DNA of 64,000 bases from Rhodobacteraceae bacterium HTCC2083 (GTDB lineage: Bacteria; Pseudomonadota; Alphaproteobacteria; Rhodobacterales; Rhodobacteraceae), in assembly GCA_000156115.1 (NCBI GenBank), contig DS995276.1:810017-874016 (forward strand), in the 5' to 3' direction. Position numbers and translations under genes: made by a program. Below are positions 35,367 through 45,270 of this stretch, piece by piece. Position 1 is the first letter of the stretch. Each line of letters starts with the position of its first letter. The notes under the pieces were generated by a model. The model did not search any database. It worked only from the letters and a program-made list of their open reading frames with translations, and had not been told where the DNA came from.

Positions 35367-36710
35367 TCATTCCAAACGTTCAAGCAGCTTTAGCGACGCG
35401 TAACCGTCGGGGATCATCCCAACTGATCGTTGAAACCCTTTGATCGCAGCAATCGAATTTGGGCCAATCTTGCCATCAACACCTTTGGTGTTAAACCCCG
35501 CCCCCGTGAGCAGTCGCTGCATTTTTTGCCGTTCTTTATAAGTCAAAGCACGGTCTTCACGCGGCCACTCCGCTTTGATCGGTTCCGCGCCACGAATGCG
35601 ATCACTCAGATGGCCAATACCTATCACATACGCATCAGCCGCATTATAACGCTCGATCACTTTGAAATTGTCAAACACCATAAACACAGCTCCACGCGCG
35701 CCTGCGGGCAATAGAATTGCCCCAACGCCATGATCAGGTACAGGCTTTCCATCGACGTCAAGCACGCCCAAACCGGCCCAATCAGCCGGTGCGCGTTTGA
35801 TCTTACGGTTCGCCAGATCATAGTTGAATCCGTTGGGCAACGTAACCTCAACGCCCCAAGGTTGCCCAGTTTGCCACCCAAATTTGCTCAGGTACGCAGC
35901 CGTTGATGCCAATGCATCTGACGGATCATTCGCCCAAATATCGCGCCGCCCATCGCCTGTGAAATCAACCGCATGATCCAGATAGGACGTTGGAATAAAC
36001 TGCGTGTGTCCCATCGCACCGGCCCAGCTGCCTGTCATGTTTTTCGGCGTTGTATCACCCGATTGAAGGATTTTCAGCGCGGCGATTAATTGGCTTTCAA
36101 AGAAGCGTCCACGACGTCCGTCATATGACAAGGTCGCCAGCGCCGAGACGATGGGCGTGTCACCGCGAAATTCGCCATAGGCACTCTCTAGGCCCCAAAC
36201 CGCAACAACAACCTCTTTCTCCACGCCATATTTCGCCTCGATCGCGTCCAGCTTGGCACGGTGTGTCTCAAGTGCGGCTTTGCCATTTGCGATGCGTCTG
36301 TCCGAGGCTGCGCTATCAAGGTAGTCCCAAATCGTTTTAGTAAATTCTGATTGATTGCGGTCCCGCTCGATCACTTTGGGCAGGTAAACGACATCACGGA
36401 AGGACTGATCAAAGGCCGCAGGGCTTATCCCGGCGCTTAACGCGCGTCCTCGAAAAGCTGATATCCAACGCTTGAAACCTACATTTGACGTGGCAGCAAG
36501 AATGGCTTCAGGCGTCACGGCGCGTTCCTTCTTAGTCACGTTTGGGCGCGCGTTGGGGCGGATCTTGGAGGTGAGCTTGGCCGTTTGCTCTGCCGTCACT
36601 GCATATGCGTTCGGGCGGCTTTCGGGGCGAACAGTGGTCTCGACGCTCTCCGCTAAAGCCAAGCCAGAAAGGGACGTCATCGCACAGAATACAAAAAATT
36701 GAACGCGCAT
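35367..36710 (-). CDS. Lytic murein transglycosylase (MltB-type) with peptidoglycan-binding domain
   Basis: Exported protein of 447 residues: signal peptide (about 1-20), an S/T/P/R-rich linker, the lytic transglycosylase domain (about 75-370) and a C-terminal PG_binding_1 domain (about 385-445, NTKGVDGKIGPNSIAAIKGF). The catalytic glutamate is in VAVWGLESAYGEFRG, and MGHTQFIPTSY is the next conserved block. It cleaves the glycan strand to leave 1,6-anhydro ends. It stands alone on the minus strand. Confidence 0.92.
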   Translation of the reverse strand: MRVQFFVFCAMTSLSGLALAESVETTVRPESRPNAYAVTAEQTAKLTSKIRPNARPNVTKKERAVTPEAILAATSNVGFKRWISAFRGRALSAGISPAAFDQSFRDVVYLPKVIERDRNQSEFTKTIWDYLDSAASDRRIANGKAALETHRAKLDAIEAKYGVEKEVVVAVWGLESAYGEFRGDTPIVSALATLSYDGRRGRFFESQLIAALKILQSGDTTPKNMTGSWAGAMGHTQFIPTSYLDHAVDFTGDGRRDIWANDPSDALASTAAYLSKFGWQTGQPWGVEVTLPNGFNYDLANRKIKRAPADWAGLGVLDVDGKPVPDHGVGAILLPAGARGAVFMVFDNFKVIERYNAADAYVIGIGHLSDRIRGAEPIKAEWPREDRALTYKERQKMQRLLTGAGFNTKGVDGKIGPNSIAAIKGFQRSVGMIPDGYASLKLLERLE

Positions 36711-36772
36711 AGGTTTACCTTTTCAAACCATTTCCGTTCACGGTAGCGCGATTACTTCCAATACAAAATAAA

Positions 36773-37492
36773 TCAGGAGAACAGAGTGCGGGTATTCGCC
36801 GACGCAAAGGGATCATTGCGGATACGTTCGATGAATTCTCGCAACATCGGCACGCGGTTTGGGCGAAAACTATCCTCGCTCACCACAAGATCACGCATGC
36901 GATCCAATCGAAACGAGTGATAGTCCTGACGCAAGTGACAATAGGCCAGCAGACAATGCGCGTTATCAATGGCCGTTATTCCCAAAGGATCAACGCTGCG
37001 TTCGCTCGCAGCACCTTCTTTGTCCATATAAGCAAAGGTGATGCGCATTTCGGCCCATGCTGCCTGTCGCAGCGCGCGCGGATCAACGCCTGGTTTGGGG
37101 CCCTCACGAAAGTGACGCGCAGAGAGAACTGCATGTTCCAAACCATGCGCTTGGCTCGGCGATAATCTGCCCTTGAACTTACTCAAGGCACGACCGTCTG
37201 CCTGTGCTAGCGAAGGATCACCTGTTTGCCCGACTTCGCGCAATCCAAGCACAAAGGCTTCAATTTCTTCATCATCAAACCCTAAGGGCGGTAAAGTCGC
37301 GTCCTCGATAAGCGTGTAGCCATAGCCAGCCTCCCCATCGATCACCGCGCCGAGTAAACGTAAACTATCGATATCGCGGTAAATCGTGCGCAGCGACACA
37401 TCCATGTCCCGCGCCAGACTTTGTGCGAGAACAGGCGGCGCGGCTTGGCGCATGGCTTGCATTAGCTGAAACAGGCGGGTGGTGCGGGACAT
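36773..37492 (-). CDS. YafY-type HTH regulator with WYL domain
   Basis: Protein of 239 residues from ATG 37492. The N-terminal HTH_11 domain (MSRTTRLFQLMQAMRQ, then LARDMDVSLRTIYRDIDSLR) is followed by a WYL ligand-sensing domain (GITAIDNAHCLLAYCHLRQD and YHSFRLDRM). It is divergent from the GST gene with an 83-base gap. In this family the regulator commonly controls its divergent neighbour; that link is inferred. Confidence 0.9.
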   Translation of the reverse strand: MSRTTRLFQLMQAMRQAAPPVLAQSLARDMDVSLRTIYRDIDSLRLLGAVIDGEAGYGYTLIEDATLPPLGFDDEEIEAFVLGLREVGQTGDPSLAQADGRALSKFKGRLSPSQAHGLEHAVLSARHFREGPKPGVDPRALRQAAWAEMRITFAYMDKEGAASERSVDPLGITAIDNAHCLLAYCHLRQDYHSFRLDRMRDLVVSEDSFRPNRVPMLREFIERIRNDPFASANTRTLFS

Positions 37493-37575
37493 AAACTTCT
37501 TCTTGAGAGGCTTACTGACAATAACTGTCAGCAGCATACGTTAGCAAGGTCTTCAGAAACATAGGAGATCACATC

Positions 37576-38304
37576 ATGCTTACCCTACTCACATTTCCCG
37601 GCAGTTTCGGCGCGCCAAGCCATAGCCCCTACTGCGTCAAAGCCATGTGCTTGCTGCAAATGTTGGGTCTGAACTGGCAGCCAGAGTATATGCACGACCC
37701 TCGCAAAATGCCGCTGAGCCGTTTGCCCGTTCTGAAAGACGGCGATCAATTGATCCCAGATAGCGCACACATTCAAATGCATCTTGAAGCGAAGGGTGTC
37801 GATTTCAACGCAGGTCTGAGTGAACTTGAAAAGGCCCAAGCGCATGCGTTGGTGCAGATGACGGAAGCGGGGCTTTACAATATTCTTGTGCATGATCGCT
37901 GGCTTGTGGATGCCAGTTGGGAGCACACCCGCGCCGAGTTTTTCAAGGCGATCCCTTGGCTTATTCGTGGGCCTTTGACCCGCAACCTTCGCAAAGGCAT
38001 CCGTTCGAAAATGATGGCGCAGGGCACGGCGCAGTTTTCCGAAAGCGAGCGTGTAGAGCATATGAAGCGTGATCTAGTTGCGCTTTCAGCCCAGTTGGGC
38101 GAATCCGCTTTTCTGTTTGGTGACGCACCCACTGCGGCGGATGCAGCCATTGCGCCTGTCCTTGATATGATCCTCAATTTGCCCGTCGAAACCGCAGCAC
38201 GCTGCCTTTTGCGTAGCTGGGACGGATTACCCGCCTATGTCGTCCGTGTAAGCGACGCGATCTATCCGGGCGCGCAACCGGTCAAACTTAGCGTTGCCGC
38301 TTAA
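37576..38304 (+). CDS. Glutathione S-transferase
   Basis: Protein of 242 residues with an N-terminal thioredoxin-like domain (SHSPYCVKAMCLLQMLGLNW; PRKMPLSRLPVLKDGDQLIP; DSAHIQMHLE) and an all-helical C-terminal domain (FLFGDAPTAADAAIAPVLDM). The SPYC segment holds the likely glutathione-activating residue. It conjugates or reduces electrophiles with glutathione; substrate unknown. It is divergent from the WYL regulator. Its 3' end overlaps the converging rnr gene by 17 bases. Confidence 0.9.
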   Translation: MLTLLTFPGSFGAPSHSPYCVKAMCLLQMLGLNWQPEYMHDPRKMPLSRLPVLKDGDQLIPDSAHIQMHLEAKGVDFNAGLSELEKAQAHALVQMTEAGLYNILVHDRWLVDASWEHTRAEFFKAIPWLIRGPLTRNLRKGIRSKMMAQGTAQFSESERVEHMKRDLVALSAQLGESAFLFGDAPTAADAAIAPVLDMILNLPVETAARCLLRSWDGLPAYVVRVSDAIYPGAQPVKLSVAA

Positions 38305-40549
38305 CCTTGCGCTTCACATTATCAGTCTTGCGTTTGGAGGTTTTCTCTTTGCGCCGGACGGGTTTGCCGCGACCACGATGACCACCGCCGCCACCTTTGG
38401 GCAAGGCTTGACCGTCAATCGTCAGCATCTCCAACTCGACTCCACCCGTTTGCGGTGTGGTCGAGGCCAGTTTGACGGTAACGCGTTGACCAAGCCCGAT
38501 CATAAAGCCTGAATCGGACCCCATAAGTGTGGAGCTATCTGCATCGAAATGAAAGAACTCGCGCCCCAAAGAGCGGACAGGCACAAGCCCATCGGCCCCC
38601 GTCGCGTCAAGTTTCACAAAGACACCAAATTTGACGACACCGCTGATGCGCCCACCCAGTTCTTCGCCCACATATTCGCTTAAGAACGCGGCCAGATAGC
38701 GGTCCGTCGTGTCGCGTTCCGCCATCATAGAGCGACGTTCGGTTTGGGAAATATGTTCGCCCGTTTCTTTCAGACCATCCGCATCCTTTTGCGTCAGGCC
38801 ATCTTTGCCCCAACCATGCGCGGTGACCAAAGCACGGTGCACAATCAGGTCCGCATAGCGACGAATGGGCGAGGTGAAATGCCCGTAATTGCGTAGCGCG
38901 AGGCCGAAGTGACCAAAATTCTCGGGGGAATAATACGCTTGCGTCATGGAGCGGAGGGTTGAAATATTGATCAGCTCTGCCTCGTCCGTATCGGCTGCTT
39001 GGCGCAAAAGCTGGTTGAGGTGCTTGGTCTGCAAGACCTGCCCCTTCGCCATGTTCAAACCCGCGCTTTGCGCCGTTTCGCGCAAAGCGTTCAGCTTTTC
39101 CTGAGAGGGTTCTTCGTGCACGCGAAACAAAAGCGGCTGCTTCTTTTCGATCAAAGTTTCCGCTGCGCAGACATTGGCAAGTACCATAAATTCTTCGATT
39201 AGGCGATGCGCATCAAAGCGCTCTGCAAAGGCAACAGACGTGACTTTACCTTCGTCGTCCAAAATGATCTTGCGTTCGGGCAGATCCAGTTCCAGCGGCT
39301 GACGCAGCGCCCGCGCCTTTTTCAAAGCACCGTAAGCGGCGTAGAGCGGGCGCAGAACCGGGCTGACAAACGGTTCTGTTTTTTCATTCGGATTGCCGTC
39401 CATTGCCTGCTGAACCTCGGTATAATTCAGTGAGGCTGGGGACTTCATCAGGCCACGCAAAAATTCATGGGATAGCTTCTGGCCATCAGCATCAATGACA
39501 ATGCGTACCGCAATACAGGCGCGCGAAACGCCCTCATGGAGGGAACACAGATCACCAGACAGGCGATCTGGCAGCATCGGCACAACGCGATCCGGGAAAT
39601 AGCTGGAGTTGCCGCGATTGCGCGCTTCTACGTCCAACTCGGATCCCGGTGTCACGTAGTGAGCGACATCGGCAATCGCAACCCACAGGCTGTGACCGCC
39701 TTTATTGGCTGAGTCCATATCGGGTTCTGCATAGCAGGCATCATCGTGATCGCGCGCATCGGAAGGGTCGATGGTAACCAGCGGTACATCGCGCAGATCG
39801 GTGCGTCCGTCTAAACCAGCGGGGGTTTTTGCATCCGCTTCTGCGATCACTTCATCGGGGAAATGATCGGGGATGCCGTGCTGATGGATTGCGATCAGCG
39901 ACACGGCTTTGGGCGCAGTCGGATCGCCAAGGCGCGCAACAATCTGCGCACGCGGTAGGCCCATGCGAGCCTTCGTGCCCGTCAACTCGGCTTCAATCAA
40001 TTCGCCATCTTTGGCACCGCCTGCAGCGCCTGCTGGCACCTCCCATTCTTTGGCAGCACCTTTGTCGATGGGTAGAATGCGCCCACCTTCATGGCCTTGG
40101 CGAAACACGCCAAGGATACGTTCAGGGTTCGCGCCAATGTGACGAATAAGGCGGGCTTCATAAAGGTTTCCTGCGCCTTTGATCTTGTTCACGCGCGCCA
40201 AGATGCGATCGCCCGCGCCCAGCGCTTTGTCGCCTTGTTTGGGGATGATCAGTATTTCAGGTTCTGGGCCTGTACCCTCCCACTCCATCGCTTTGGCTGT
40301 AAGATCGCCATCGCTATCGGGGCCAAGAACTTGCAAGACAGATACAGGCGGCAGGCTATCAGGATCGCGAAACGTCTTTTTGCGCTTGGTCAAATGCCCT
40401 TCTGCTTCAAGCTCTTTCAAGATGCGCTTGAGATCAATCCGCTTGGCCCCCTTGATACCAAACGCCTTCGCGATATCGCGTTTGGCGGTCTGGGTCGGGT
40501 TGTCGATGATCCATTGCAAGATCGCGGCTTTGGTGGGTAATTTATTCAT
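38288..40549 (-). CDS. rnr: Ribonuclease R
   Basis: 3'-5' exoribonuclease of 753 residues. Order: N-terminal winged helix (KRDIAKAFGIKGAKRIDLKR), cold-shock domains, RNB catalytic domain starting VTIDPSDARDHDDACYA with the metal-binding aspartates, then an S1 domain (SGVVKFGVFVKLDATGADG). The tail is highly basic (RGKPVRRKEKTSKRKTDNVK), as in RNase R. It degrades structured RNA and helps clear defective mRNA and rRNA. Single gene on the minus strand. Confidence 0.95.
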   Translation of the reverse strand: MNKLPTKAAILQWIIDNPTQTAKRDIAKAFGIKGAKRIDLKRILKELEAEGHLTKRKKTFRDPDSLPPVSVLQVLGPDSDGDLTAKAMEWEGTGPEPEILIIPKQGDKALGAGDRILARVNKIKGAGNLYEARLIRHIGANPERILGVFRQGHEGGRILPIDKGAAKEWEVPAGAAGGAKDGELIEAELTGTKARMGLPRAQIVARLGDPTAPKAVSLIAIHQHGIPDHFPDEVIAEADAKTPAGLDGRTDLRDVPLVTIDPSDARDHDDACYAEPDMDSANKGGHSLWVAIADVAHYVTPGSELDVEARNRGNSSYFPDRVVPMLPDRLSGDLCSLHEGVSRACIAVRIVIDADGQKLSHEFLRGLMKSPASLNYTEVQQAMDGNPNEKTEPFVSPVLRPLYAAYGALKKARALRQPLELDLPERKIILDDEGKVTSVAFAERFDAHRLIEEFMVLANVCAAETLIEKKQPLLFRVHEEPSQEKLNALRETAQSAGLNMAKGQVLQTKHLNQLLRQAADTDEAELINISTLRSMTQAYYSPENFGHFGLALRNYGHFTSPIRRYADLIVHRALVTAHGWGKDGLTQKDADGLKETGEHISQTERRSMMAERDTTDRYLAAFLSEYVGEELGGRISGVVKFGVFVKLDATGADGLVPVRSLGREFFHFDADSSTLMGSDSGFMIGLGQRVTVKLASTTPQTGGVELEMLTIDGQALPKGGGGGHRGRGKPVRRKEKTSKRKTDNVKRKVKRQR

Positions 40550-40594
40550 ACTGATAGGCCCTACACGCTAATGCGAACGAACTAAACGCAAATC

Positions 40595-41671
40595 CTAACG
40601 CGCGGGCAAAGCATCGATGAAACCATCAATCGCCTCGATACGATTTCCGTGACTTGGGTGGCTCGACATCCATTGCGGCGCGTCGCCCGTTGTTTCTGAA
40701 ATCTTTTCAAAAAACGACTTGAGACCCTTGGGATCAAACCCCGCTTTATATGACAAGGCCACACCGAATTTGTCCGCTGCAGTTTCTTGCTTGCGACTAT
40801 AGGACAGCGACAAAAGCGCGTTGCCCTCCAGCAGGATATCTTCCATCAGCGGCCCGGTTTCACCAGCCAAAAGCGCGACAAGAATATACGCCCCAAGCGA
40901 ACGATACAGCCGCCGCAACCCATGGTCTCCGACAACATGTCCAATTTCATGGCCCAGAATACCCGCAAGCAAATTGTCGTTTGCAAAGTTTTGCACCAAG
41001 TCATCCGTGAGCACCATAGTCCCACCCGGCAACGCGAATGCGTTCGGGCCAACAGATGGCATATCACGGAACAAAACGGTGAATTTTCGCCCCTCGCGTT
41101 CCTGTTCAGGTAAGGCCGAGATGACCTGTTCGTAAATCATACGCGCGCGCGTCTGGGCCTCTTGTGACAGTCCAGTTGGGTCCGCCATAACGTAGTCAAT
41201 CGTTTGCAACGTACCGCGATCAATCTGTTCCACCACGACGCTTGGGGTCATCGCAACCGCGAGCGCTGCCAAAATATCCAAACCAAAGCGCCACAACACA
41301 TACGCAGCTGCCAAACAGGCTATGGAAAACGCTACAAGATGCGGGCCAAATCGTTCAAGCTGGTGCAAACGCGCACCACGGCTTCCGGCGTCCAGTTGTG
41401 AAAACCCGGCGTGATCGCTAGTCTCGAACACGGTGCCGTCTTCGAAGATAAGCTTGCGCGCAGTCCGCCCCAAGGCCGCATCAATGTGCACCTCGCTGAG
41501 AGGGCTGCGCGCAAATTCTTCTTCCTCTTCCTCATCATGGCTTAGGTTGAGGACGCGCACCCATGTCACGCCCTCATGATCGGCACACTCCAACCGCGCA
41601 TCCCGCCGCCGGGACGCGCCCAGAAGGTAGACAAACCCTTCCAAAGAAAAGGACGCAGTCACCAAAACCAC
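40595..41671 (-). CDS. M48-family metalloprotease, membrane-bound
   Basis: About 358 residues from a GTG at 41671; a longer frame to 41719 overlaps the upstream gene. The zinc motif HEIGH lies in LAGILGHEIGHVVGDHG, with the third ligand in SRKQETAADKFG. One or two membrane helices precede it (about LVAFSIACLAAAYVLWRFGL). M48 proteases such as HtpX/BepA/LoiP handle damaged or misassembled envelope proteins. The C-terminal SSHPSHGNRIEAI is typical. The start is coupled to the stop of the DUF898 gene upstream. Confidence 0.88.
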   Translation of the reverse strand: MVLVTASFSLEGFVYLLGASRRRDARLECADHEGVTWVRVLNLSHDEEEEEEFARSPLSEVHIDAALGRTARKLIFEDGTVFETSDHAGFSQLDAGSRGARLHQLERFGPHLVAFSIACLAAAYVLWRFGLDILAALAVAMTPSVVVEQIDRGTLQTIDYVMADPTGLSQEAQTRARMIYEQVISALPEQEREGRKFTVLFRDMPSVGPNAFALPGGTMVLTDDLVQNFANDNLLAGILGHEIGHVVGDHGLRRLYRSLGAYILVALLAGETGPLMEDILLEGNALLSLSYSRKQETAADKFGVALSYKAGFDPKGLKSFFEKISETTGDAPQWMSSHPSHGNRIEAIDGFIDALPAR

Positions 41672-41672
41672 C

Positions 41673-42737
41673 CTAGATGGGCAGGCCGAGATCAATGCCT
41701 TCGATATCGGAATAGGCATCCCCGAGTGCGCTCATTTCTTCCTGTTGCGTCCCGATGAAGTCATCGACAGAGCTGCCAAGAACGACACCTGTATGATCCG
41801 CAAGATATCGGGCGATGCGAATTTGTGCCCAAGGCAACATCAAACCCAGCGTGCAAACCACGACGACCAAATTGGAAATCGCGATCCAGAAAAGTTGCGG
41901 CGCACTTACGTTAGAGGTGAGACAATGACCGCCGTCCAATGTGGTGCCGTTGTAGATCGCGTTGCGCGTCATCGCTTGATAAATCACCGCTGCCGGGATG
42001 AAGCCGATGAAGAATACTAGGTAGAATATCGCAATAGCGCCGACCGCCGCATTCGGATCATTGTCCATTTCTATCGCAGCTCCGCCAAGCGCCGTCAGGC
42101 TGAAGCCCATCGTCAGCGCACCAACGAGAAATACCGCGACGATCCAAAGCACCGCAACTCCAGCCGCTTTGTAAAATGCAGAAATCGGTGCGTCCATGTC
42201 AAAGGCAGCCGTCCCAAGATGGTGGTTGTTGATCGAGAACTTTTTCACTGTGCGATCCAAGATTGGTGCCGTTGTGTAGAGCGTCAATAGGCACAAGATC
42301 GGGTAGACAACAAAAACCACAAAAGCACGTGTGGTCGTCCCCACGAAGCGGAAACGCACGTTAGAGTAAGTAGACATACCCGCATTAAACATCAGCGCTC
42401 GCGTCAAAAGCCATGGGTAAAGCACGATCAAACCAAGCAGTAAGATTAAGCCAAGAATTGGCATCAGCGTCACGATGATTTGAAAGACAACAATCGCAGC
42501 AATTACGATCAAGCGACCTTTTAGGATTTGACCGCCGGTTGCATGGTAATCGAAGTTGCGTCCTTCCATATGCGTGTTGTTATAAAAGTATTTCTTCGCA
42601 CGCACTTTCGCCCAAGCGGAATAAATGCCGATTGTAATAATCGACAGCAAAAGATTGACGATCCAAATACCGAACCATTCTTTCGCACTGCCTGTAAAAT
42701 CAAATTTCTGAGAATTAATTGTTTGCTCCAATGACAT
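41673..42737 (-). CDS. DUF898 (YjgN-type) membrane protein
   Basis: Multi-pass membrane protein of 354 residues from ATG 42737 (GGAG at good spacing). The N-terminus FDFTGSAKEWFGIWIVNLLL followed by TIGIYSAWAKVRAKKYFYNN, and the repeated C-terminal LPWAQIRIARYLADHT, are the DUF898 pattern. Function of the family is unknown. It precedes and is coupled to the M48 protease gene, an association also seen elsewhere, suggesting an envelope role. Confidence 0.88.
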   Translation of the reverse strand: MSLEQTINSQKFDFTGSAKEWFGIWIVNLLLSIITIGIYSAWAKVRAKKYFYNNTHMEGRNFDYHATGGQILKGRLIVIAAIVVFQIIVTLMPILGLILLLGLIVLYPWLLTRALMFNAGMSTYSNVRFRFVGTTTRAFVVFVVYPILCLLTLYTTAPILDRTVKKFSINNHHLGTAAFDMDAPISAFYKAAGVAVLWIVAVFLVGALTMGFSLTALGGAAIEMDNDPNAAVGAIAIFYLVFFIGFIPAAVIYQAMTRNAIYNGTTLDGGHCLTSNVSAPQLFWIAISNLVVVVCTLGLMLPWAQIRIARYLADHTGVVLGSSVDDFIGTQQEEMSALGDAYSDIEGIDLGLPI

Positions 42738-42771
42738 GGGAGACTCCACTAAAAATTAGCCTTTAGCGAAT

Positions 42772-42812
42772 GTTAACGGACAGGAGTCCTTCAGGGAACC
42801 CTGTCCGTTAAC
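42772..42812. promoter_or_regulatory. Perfect 13-base inverted repeat upstream of the DUF898/M48 operon
   Basis: GTTAACGGACAGG (42772-42784) and CCTGTCCGTTAAC (42800-42812) match without error around 15 bases, within which TCC/GGA can pair again. It sits 35 bases upstream of the DUF898 start and 38 bases past the DUF2064 stop. No T-run follows on either strand, so an operator or mRNA hairpin is as likely as a terminator. Confidence 0.6.
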
Positions 42813-42850
42813 TACTAAGAACTATTTTACTGCCAGAAATACAGCCTTGA

Positions 42851-43429
42851 TCACATAGCTATTAGATCATCCACCGTATCCACATCACGCAAGGTCGCGA
42901 CATAGGCGATGCTCACATCCCCTAGAGAGCGCGCGCTATCCGTTAGGGCGTGCTCGGAAGACCAACGCACATCGGTGAGGATATCGGCGCGTGGGGGGCG
43001 TGCACGCTTCATCCCGATGAGCCAATAACCACCATCCGGCGCGGGGCCAAAGACCGCTTCATGATTGCCCAGCGCGTTGAAAGCTTCTGCGATGCGGGGG
43101 CGCGTGATGTCGGGAATATCGGCACCAATGATGCAGACGAGGCCATTGGGAAGACCTCGCAAAAGGCGGGACATGCGGTGACCAAGATCACCGCGACCTT
43201 GCGCGACACGAGGGAGATGGGCGGGCCAAATGCGGCTGGTGAGGCCCTCAACATCAGGGGCGACGGCGAGGATTGTGTCCCAGCGGGGGTCCTCGATCCG
43301 GCGCAACAAAGCGCCGACCTGATGACGAAACCACCATGCGGAAGCGGTAAGGTCGATGTCCCGACCCAGGCGCGTTTTCACACGACCAGGATGGGGCTCT
43401 TTCACCATGACGACCAGCTTGGCCCTCAT
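42851..43429 (-). CDS. DUF2064 / TIGR04282-type glycosyltransferase-like protein
   Basis: Protein of 192 residues with a GT-A-like fold: MVKEPHPGRVKTRLGRDI near the start, LVCIIGADIPDITRPRIAEA (the metal/nucleotide motif) and AVFGPAPDGGYWLIGMKR. Members are linked to arsenosugar or related nucleotide-sugar chemistry. No arsenic genes are visible here, so the role is open. It overlaps the GNAT gene by 4 bases and is last in the dapE operon. Confidence 0.88.
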   Translation of the reverse strand: MRAKLVVMVKEPHPGRVKTRLGRDIDLTASAWWFRHQVGALLRRIEDPRWDTILAVAPDVEGLTSRIWPAHLPRVAQGRGDLGHRMSRLLRGLPNGLVCIIGADIPDITRPRIAEAFNALGNHEAVFGPAPDGGYWLIGMKRARPPRADILTDVRWSSEHALTDSARSLGDVSIAYVATLRDVDTVDDLIAM

Positions 43430-43839
43430 AGAAAAAGTTCCATCATACGGTGATCGATGCCTGCGTCGTTGAAGACGTCGCCGTAAGCTTTGAAACCGAA
43501 CCCTTCGTAGAACCTGAGCGCGTCAAGCTGTGCGCCAAGAACTGCGCGCGGATGGCTTTCTGCGCGCGCCCATTCGAGACAGGCTTGGATTAAAGCTTGG
43601 CCTTGATAGGTCCCACGCGCGTCTTTCAAGACGCAAACGCGGCCAATTTTGGCGGAGCCATTTGTAATAAACACACGGGCTGTACCAACTGCTTTGTCCT
43701 CTACGTAGGACAGGAAATGGACGGAGTGTTCGTCCATCCCATCGACTTCATCCTCAGTGCTCACACCTTGTTCATCGGTGAAGACAATTTTACGGATGAG
43801 CTGACACGTAACAATGTCAGTCGTCTGGACGACATTCAT
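43426..43839 (-). CDS. GNAT-family N-acetyltransferase
   Basis: Protein of 137 residues with the acetyl-CoA-binding pattern [20 protein letters not shown] and the C-terminal [19 protein letters not shown]. The fold resembles ElaA/YjcF-type acetyltransferases. Target unknown. It overlaps dapE and the DUF2064 gene by 4 bases each, so the three are one transcription unit. Confidence 0.9.
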   Translation of the reverse strand: MNVVQTTDIVTCQLIRKIVFTDEQGVSTEDEVDGMDEHSVHFLSYVEDKAVGTARVFITNGSAKIGRVCVLKDARGTYQGQALIQACLEWARAESHPRAVLGAQLDALRFYEGFGFKAYGDVFNDAGIDHRMMELFL

Positions 43840-44981
43840 GCGAAGTAGTCTTTCAGGATGCGTAAGTAAATGCTTTTGAGCTGTGCGATTTGCTCGATTG
43901 GGACATTCTCATCGACTTGATGCATGGTTTTACCAACGAGACCGAACTCCACAACAGGGCAATGGTTTTTCACGAAGCGAGCATCAGATGTGCCGCCTGT
44001 GGTGGACATTTCGGGGGTTACGCCTGTCTCTGCTTCGACAGATTTGGCGATAAGATCGGAAAGCGGACCGGGTGGCGTGATAAAGCTTTCACCGCTGATT
44101 TTGATTTTGAGGGTGATGGGCATGTCGAACTCGGACGCGACTTTGTCAGCTTCGACTTGAAGCCACTCGGACAGGCTCGCACCGGAATGAAGATCATTGA
44201 AGCGGATGTTCACGGTGGCGCGGCAATTGGCGGGGATCACATTGGTCGCAGGGTTGCCGGTGTCGATCGTGACAACCGCGAGGGTGGAGGCATCGAAGTG
44301 ATCTGTACCTTGATCCAGCTCATGGCCGGCAAGACGGTCCATCAGGCGCGCGAGTGCAGGCAAAGGATTTTTGGCGCGGTGTGGATAGGCGGAATGGCCT
44401 TGTTTTCCCGTGACCTCAAACCAGCAGGTCAGCGAACCACGACGACCGATTTTCATCATTTCACCCATCTCATTCGGGCAGGTTGGCTCCCCGACCAAAC
44501 ATACGCTCATCCGTTCGTTTTCACGCTCCATATAGTCGAGCAGGGCGGTCGTACCATCGAGCGCATCGCCCTCTTCATCGCCGGTAATCGTCAAGATCAC
44601 CGCGCCGTCTGGTGGTGTCGTTGCGACGAAATCAATCGCAGCGGCTGCAAAAGCAGCAACGCCAGCCTTCATGTCGGTCGTGCCTCGCCCGTACATTATG
44701 CCATCGACGATATCCGCACTGAACGGCCCGTGCATCCATGCTGTTTGATCGCCAATCGGCACAACGTCCGTGTGCCCATTAAAGCCGAAGGTCTTCACCG
44801 CGCCTTTAATGCCCCAACGCGCAAAAAGGTTGGAAATGCCAGCACGATCAACGCGCGAACACTCAAAACCTGCATCATCCAACAACTTTTGCAGAAGAAT
44901 CAAAGCACCGCCTTCTTCGGGCGTCACCGACGGACAACGGACGAGATCGGCGGTAAGTTTGACGGGATCAATGGGCTGCAT
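43836..44981 (-). CDS. dapE: Succinyl-diaminopimelate desuccinylase
   Basis: M20 metallopeptidase-family enzyme of 381 residues. It releases L,L-diaminopimelate from its succinylated form in lysine and peptidoglycan synthesis. [13 protein letters not shown] and [17 protein letters not shown], then [12 protein letters not shown], give the dizinc ligands and the catalytic glutamate. The ATG at 44981 has AGGAT 8 bases upstream; an ATG at 44987 is closer to it. It is first in a three-gene operon. The partner dapD lies 4.5 kb away. Confidence 0.95.
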   Translation of the reverse strand: MQPIDPVKLTADLVRCPSVTPEEGGALILLQKLLDDAGFECSRVDRAGISNLFARWGIKGAVKTFGFNGHTDVVPIGDQTAWMHGPFSADIVDGIMYGRGTTDMKAGVAAFAAAAIDFVATTPPDGAVILTITGDEEGDALDGTTALLDYMERENERMSVCLVGEPTCPNEMGEMMKIGRRGSLTCWFEVTGKQGHSAYPHRAKNPLPALARLMDRLAGHELDQGTDHFDASTLAVVTIDTGNPATNVIPANCRATVNIRFNDLHSGASLSEWLQVEADKVASEFDMPITLKIKISGESFITPPGPLSDLIAKSVEAETGVTPEMSTTGGTSDARFVKNHCPVVEFGLVGKTMHQVDENVPIEQIAQLKSIYLRILKDYFA

Positions 44982-44987
44982 AAGCAT

Positions 44988-45247
44988 ATCCTATGGGGCT
45001 TGCGTGGTGGAACCTTGCTACCGCCCTGCGCTAAGTGATGCAATTGGTTGAAAGAATTGTGACCAAAATGGGACGCCTCGCTGACATACATCCCCAGATT
45101 GCTGATAAAACTGTTCCTGTGTGCCAGAGGTCCATGTTAGCGTTTCGTTAATAAATTGACCCGAGGCAGGGCAAACAGCAGTACAGGTCCAACGTGGCCA
45201 CCCAAAAATGACCTGCAAAAGTGCGGGCGTGACGCAGTTTGAACTGT
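44988..45247. other. Intergenic region between dapE and the anchor-L/Hint gene
   Basis: About 260 bases that should contain divergent promoters. On the minus strand an open frame at 45018-45218 would encode a 66-residue cysteine- and tryptophan-rich peptide (TTG start, no ribosome site). I cannot support it as a gene. Nothing else was recognised. Confidence 0.4.
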
Positions 45248-45268
45248 CTCAATACGAAAGGTATTGAG
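45248..45268 (+). promoter_or_regulatory. Hairpin holding the ribosome site of the anchor-L/Hint gene
   Basis: CTCAATAC (45248-45255) and GTATTGAG (45261-45268) form a perfect 8-base stem around GAAAG. The ribosome site AAAGG straddles the loop and the first stem base. The start codon is at 45271. Such a fold can tune translation; this is a prediction from the sequence alone. Confidence 0.5.
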
Positions 45269-45270
45269 GC

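Noticed and set aside
43890-45038. Long plus-strand open frame (382 codons) across dapE
   Set aside because: It is antisense to the clear dapE gene, has no recognisable domain, and is rich in C/H/R as expected for a shadow frame.
45018-45218. 66-codon minus-strand frame upstream of dapE, rich in W and C
   Set aside because: TTG start with no ribosome site and no recognised homologue; kept only as a note in the intergenic entry.
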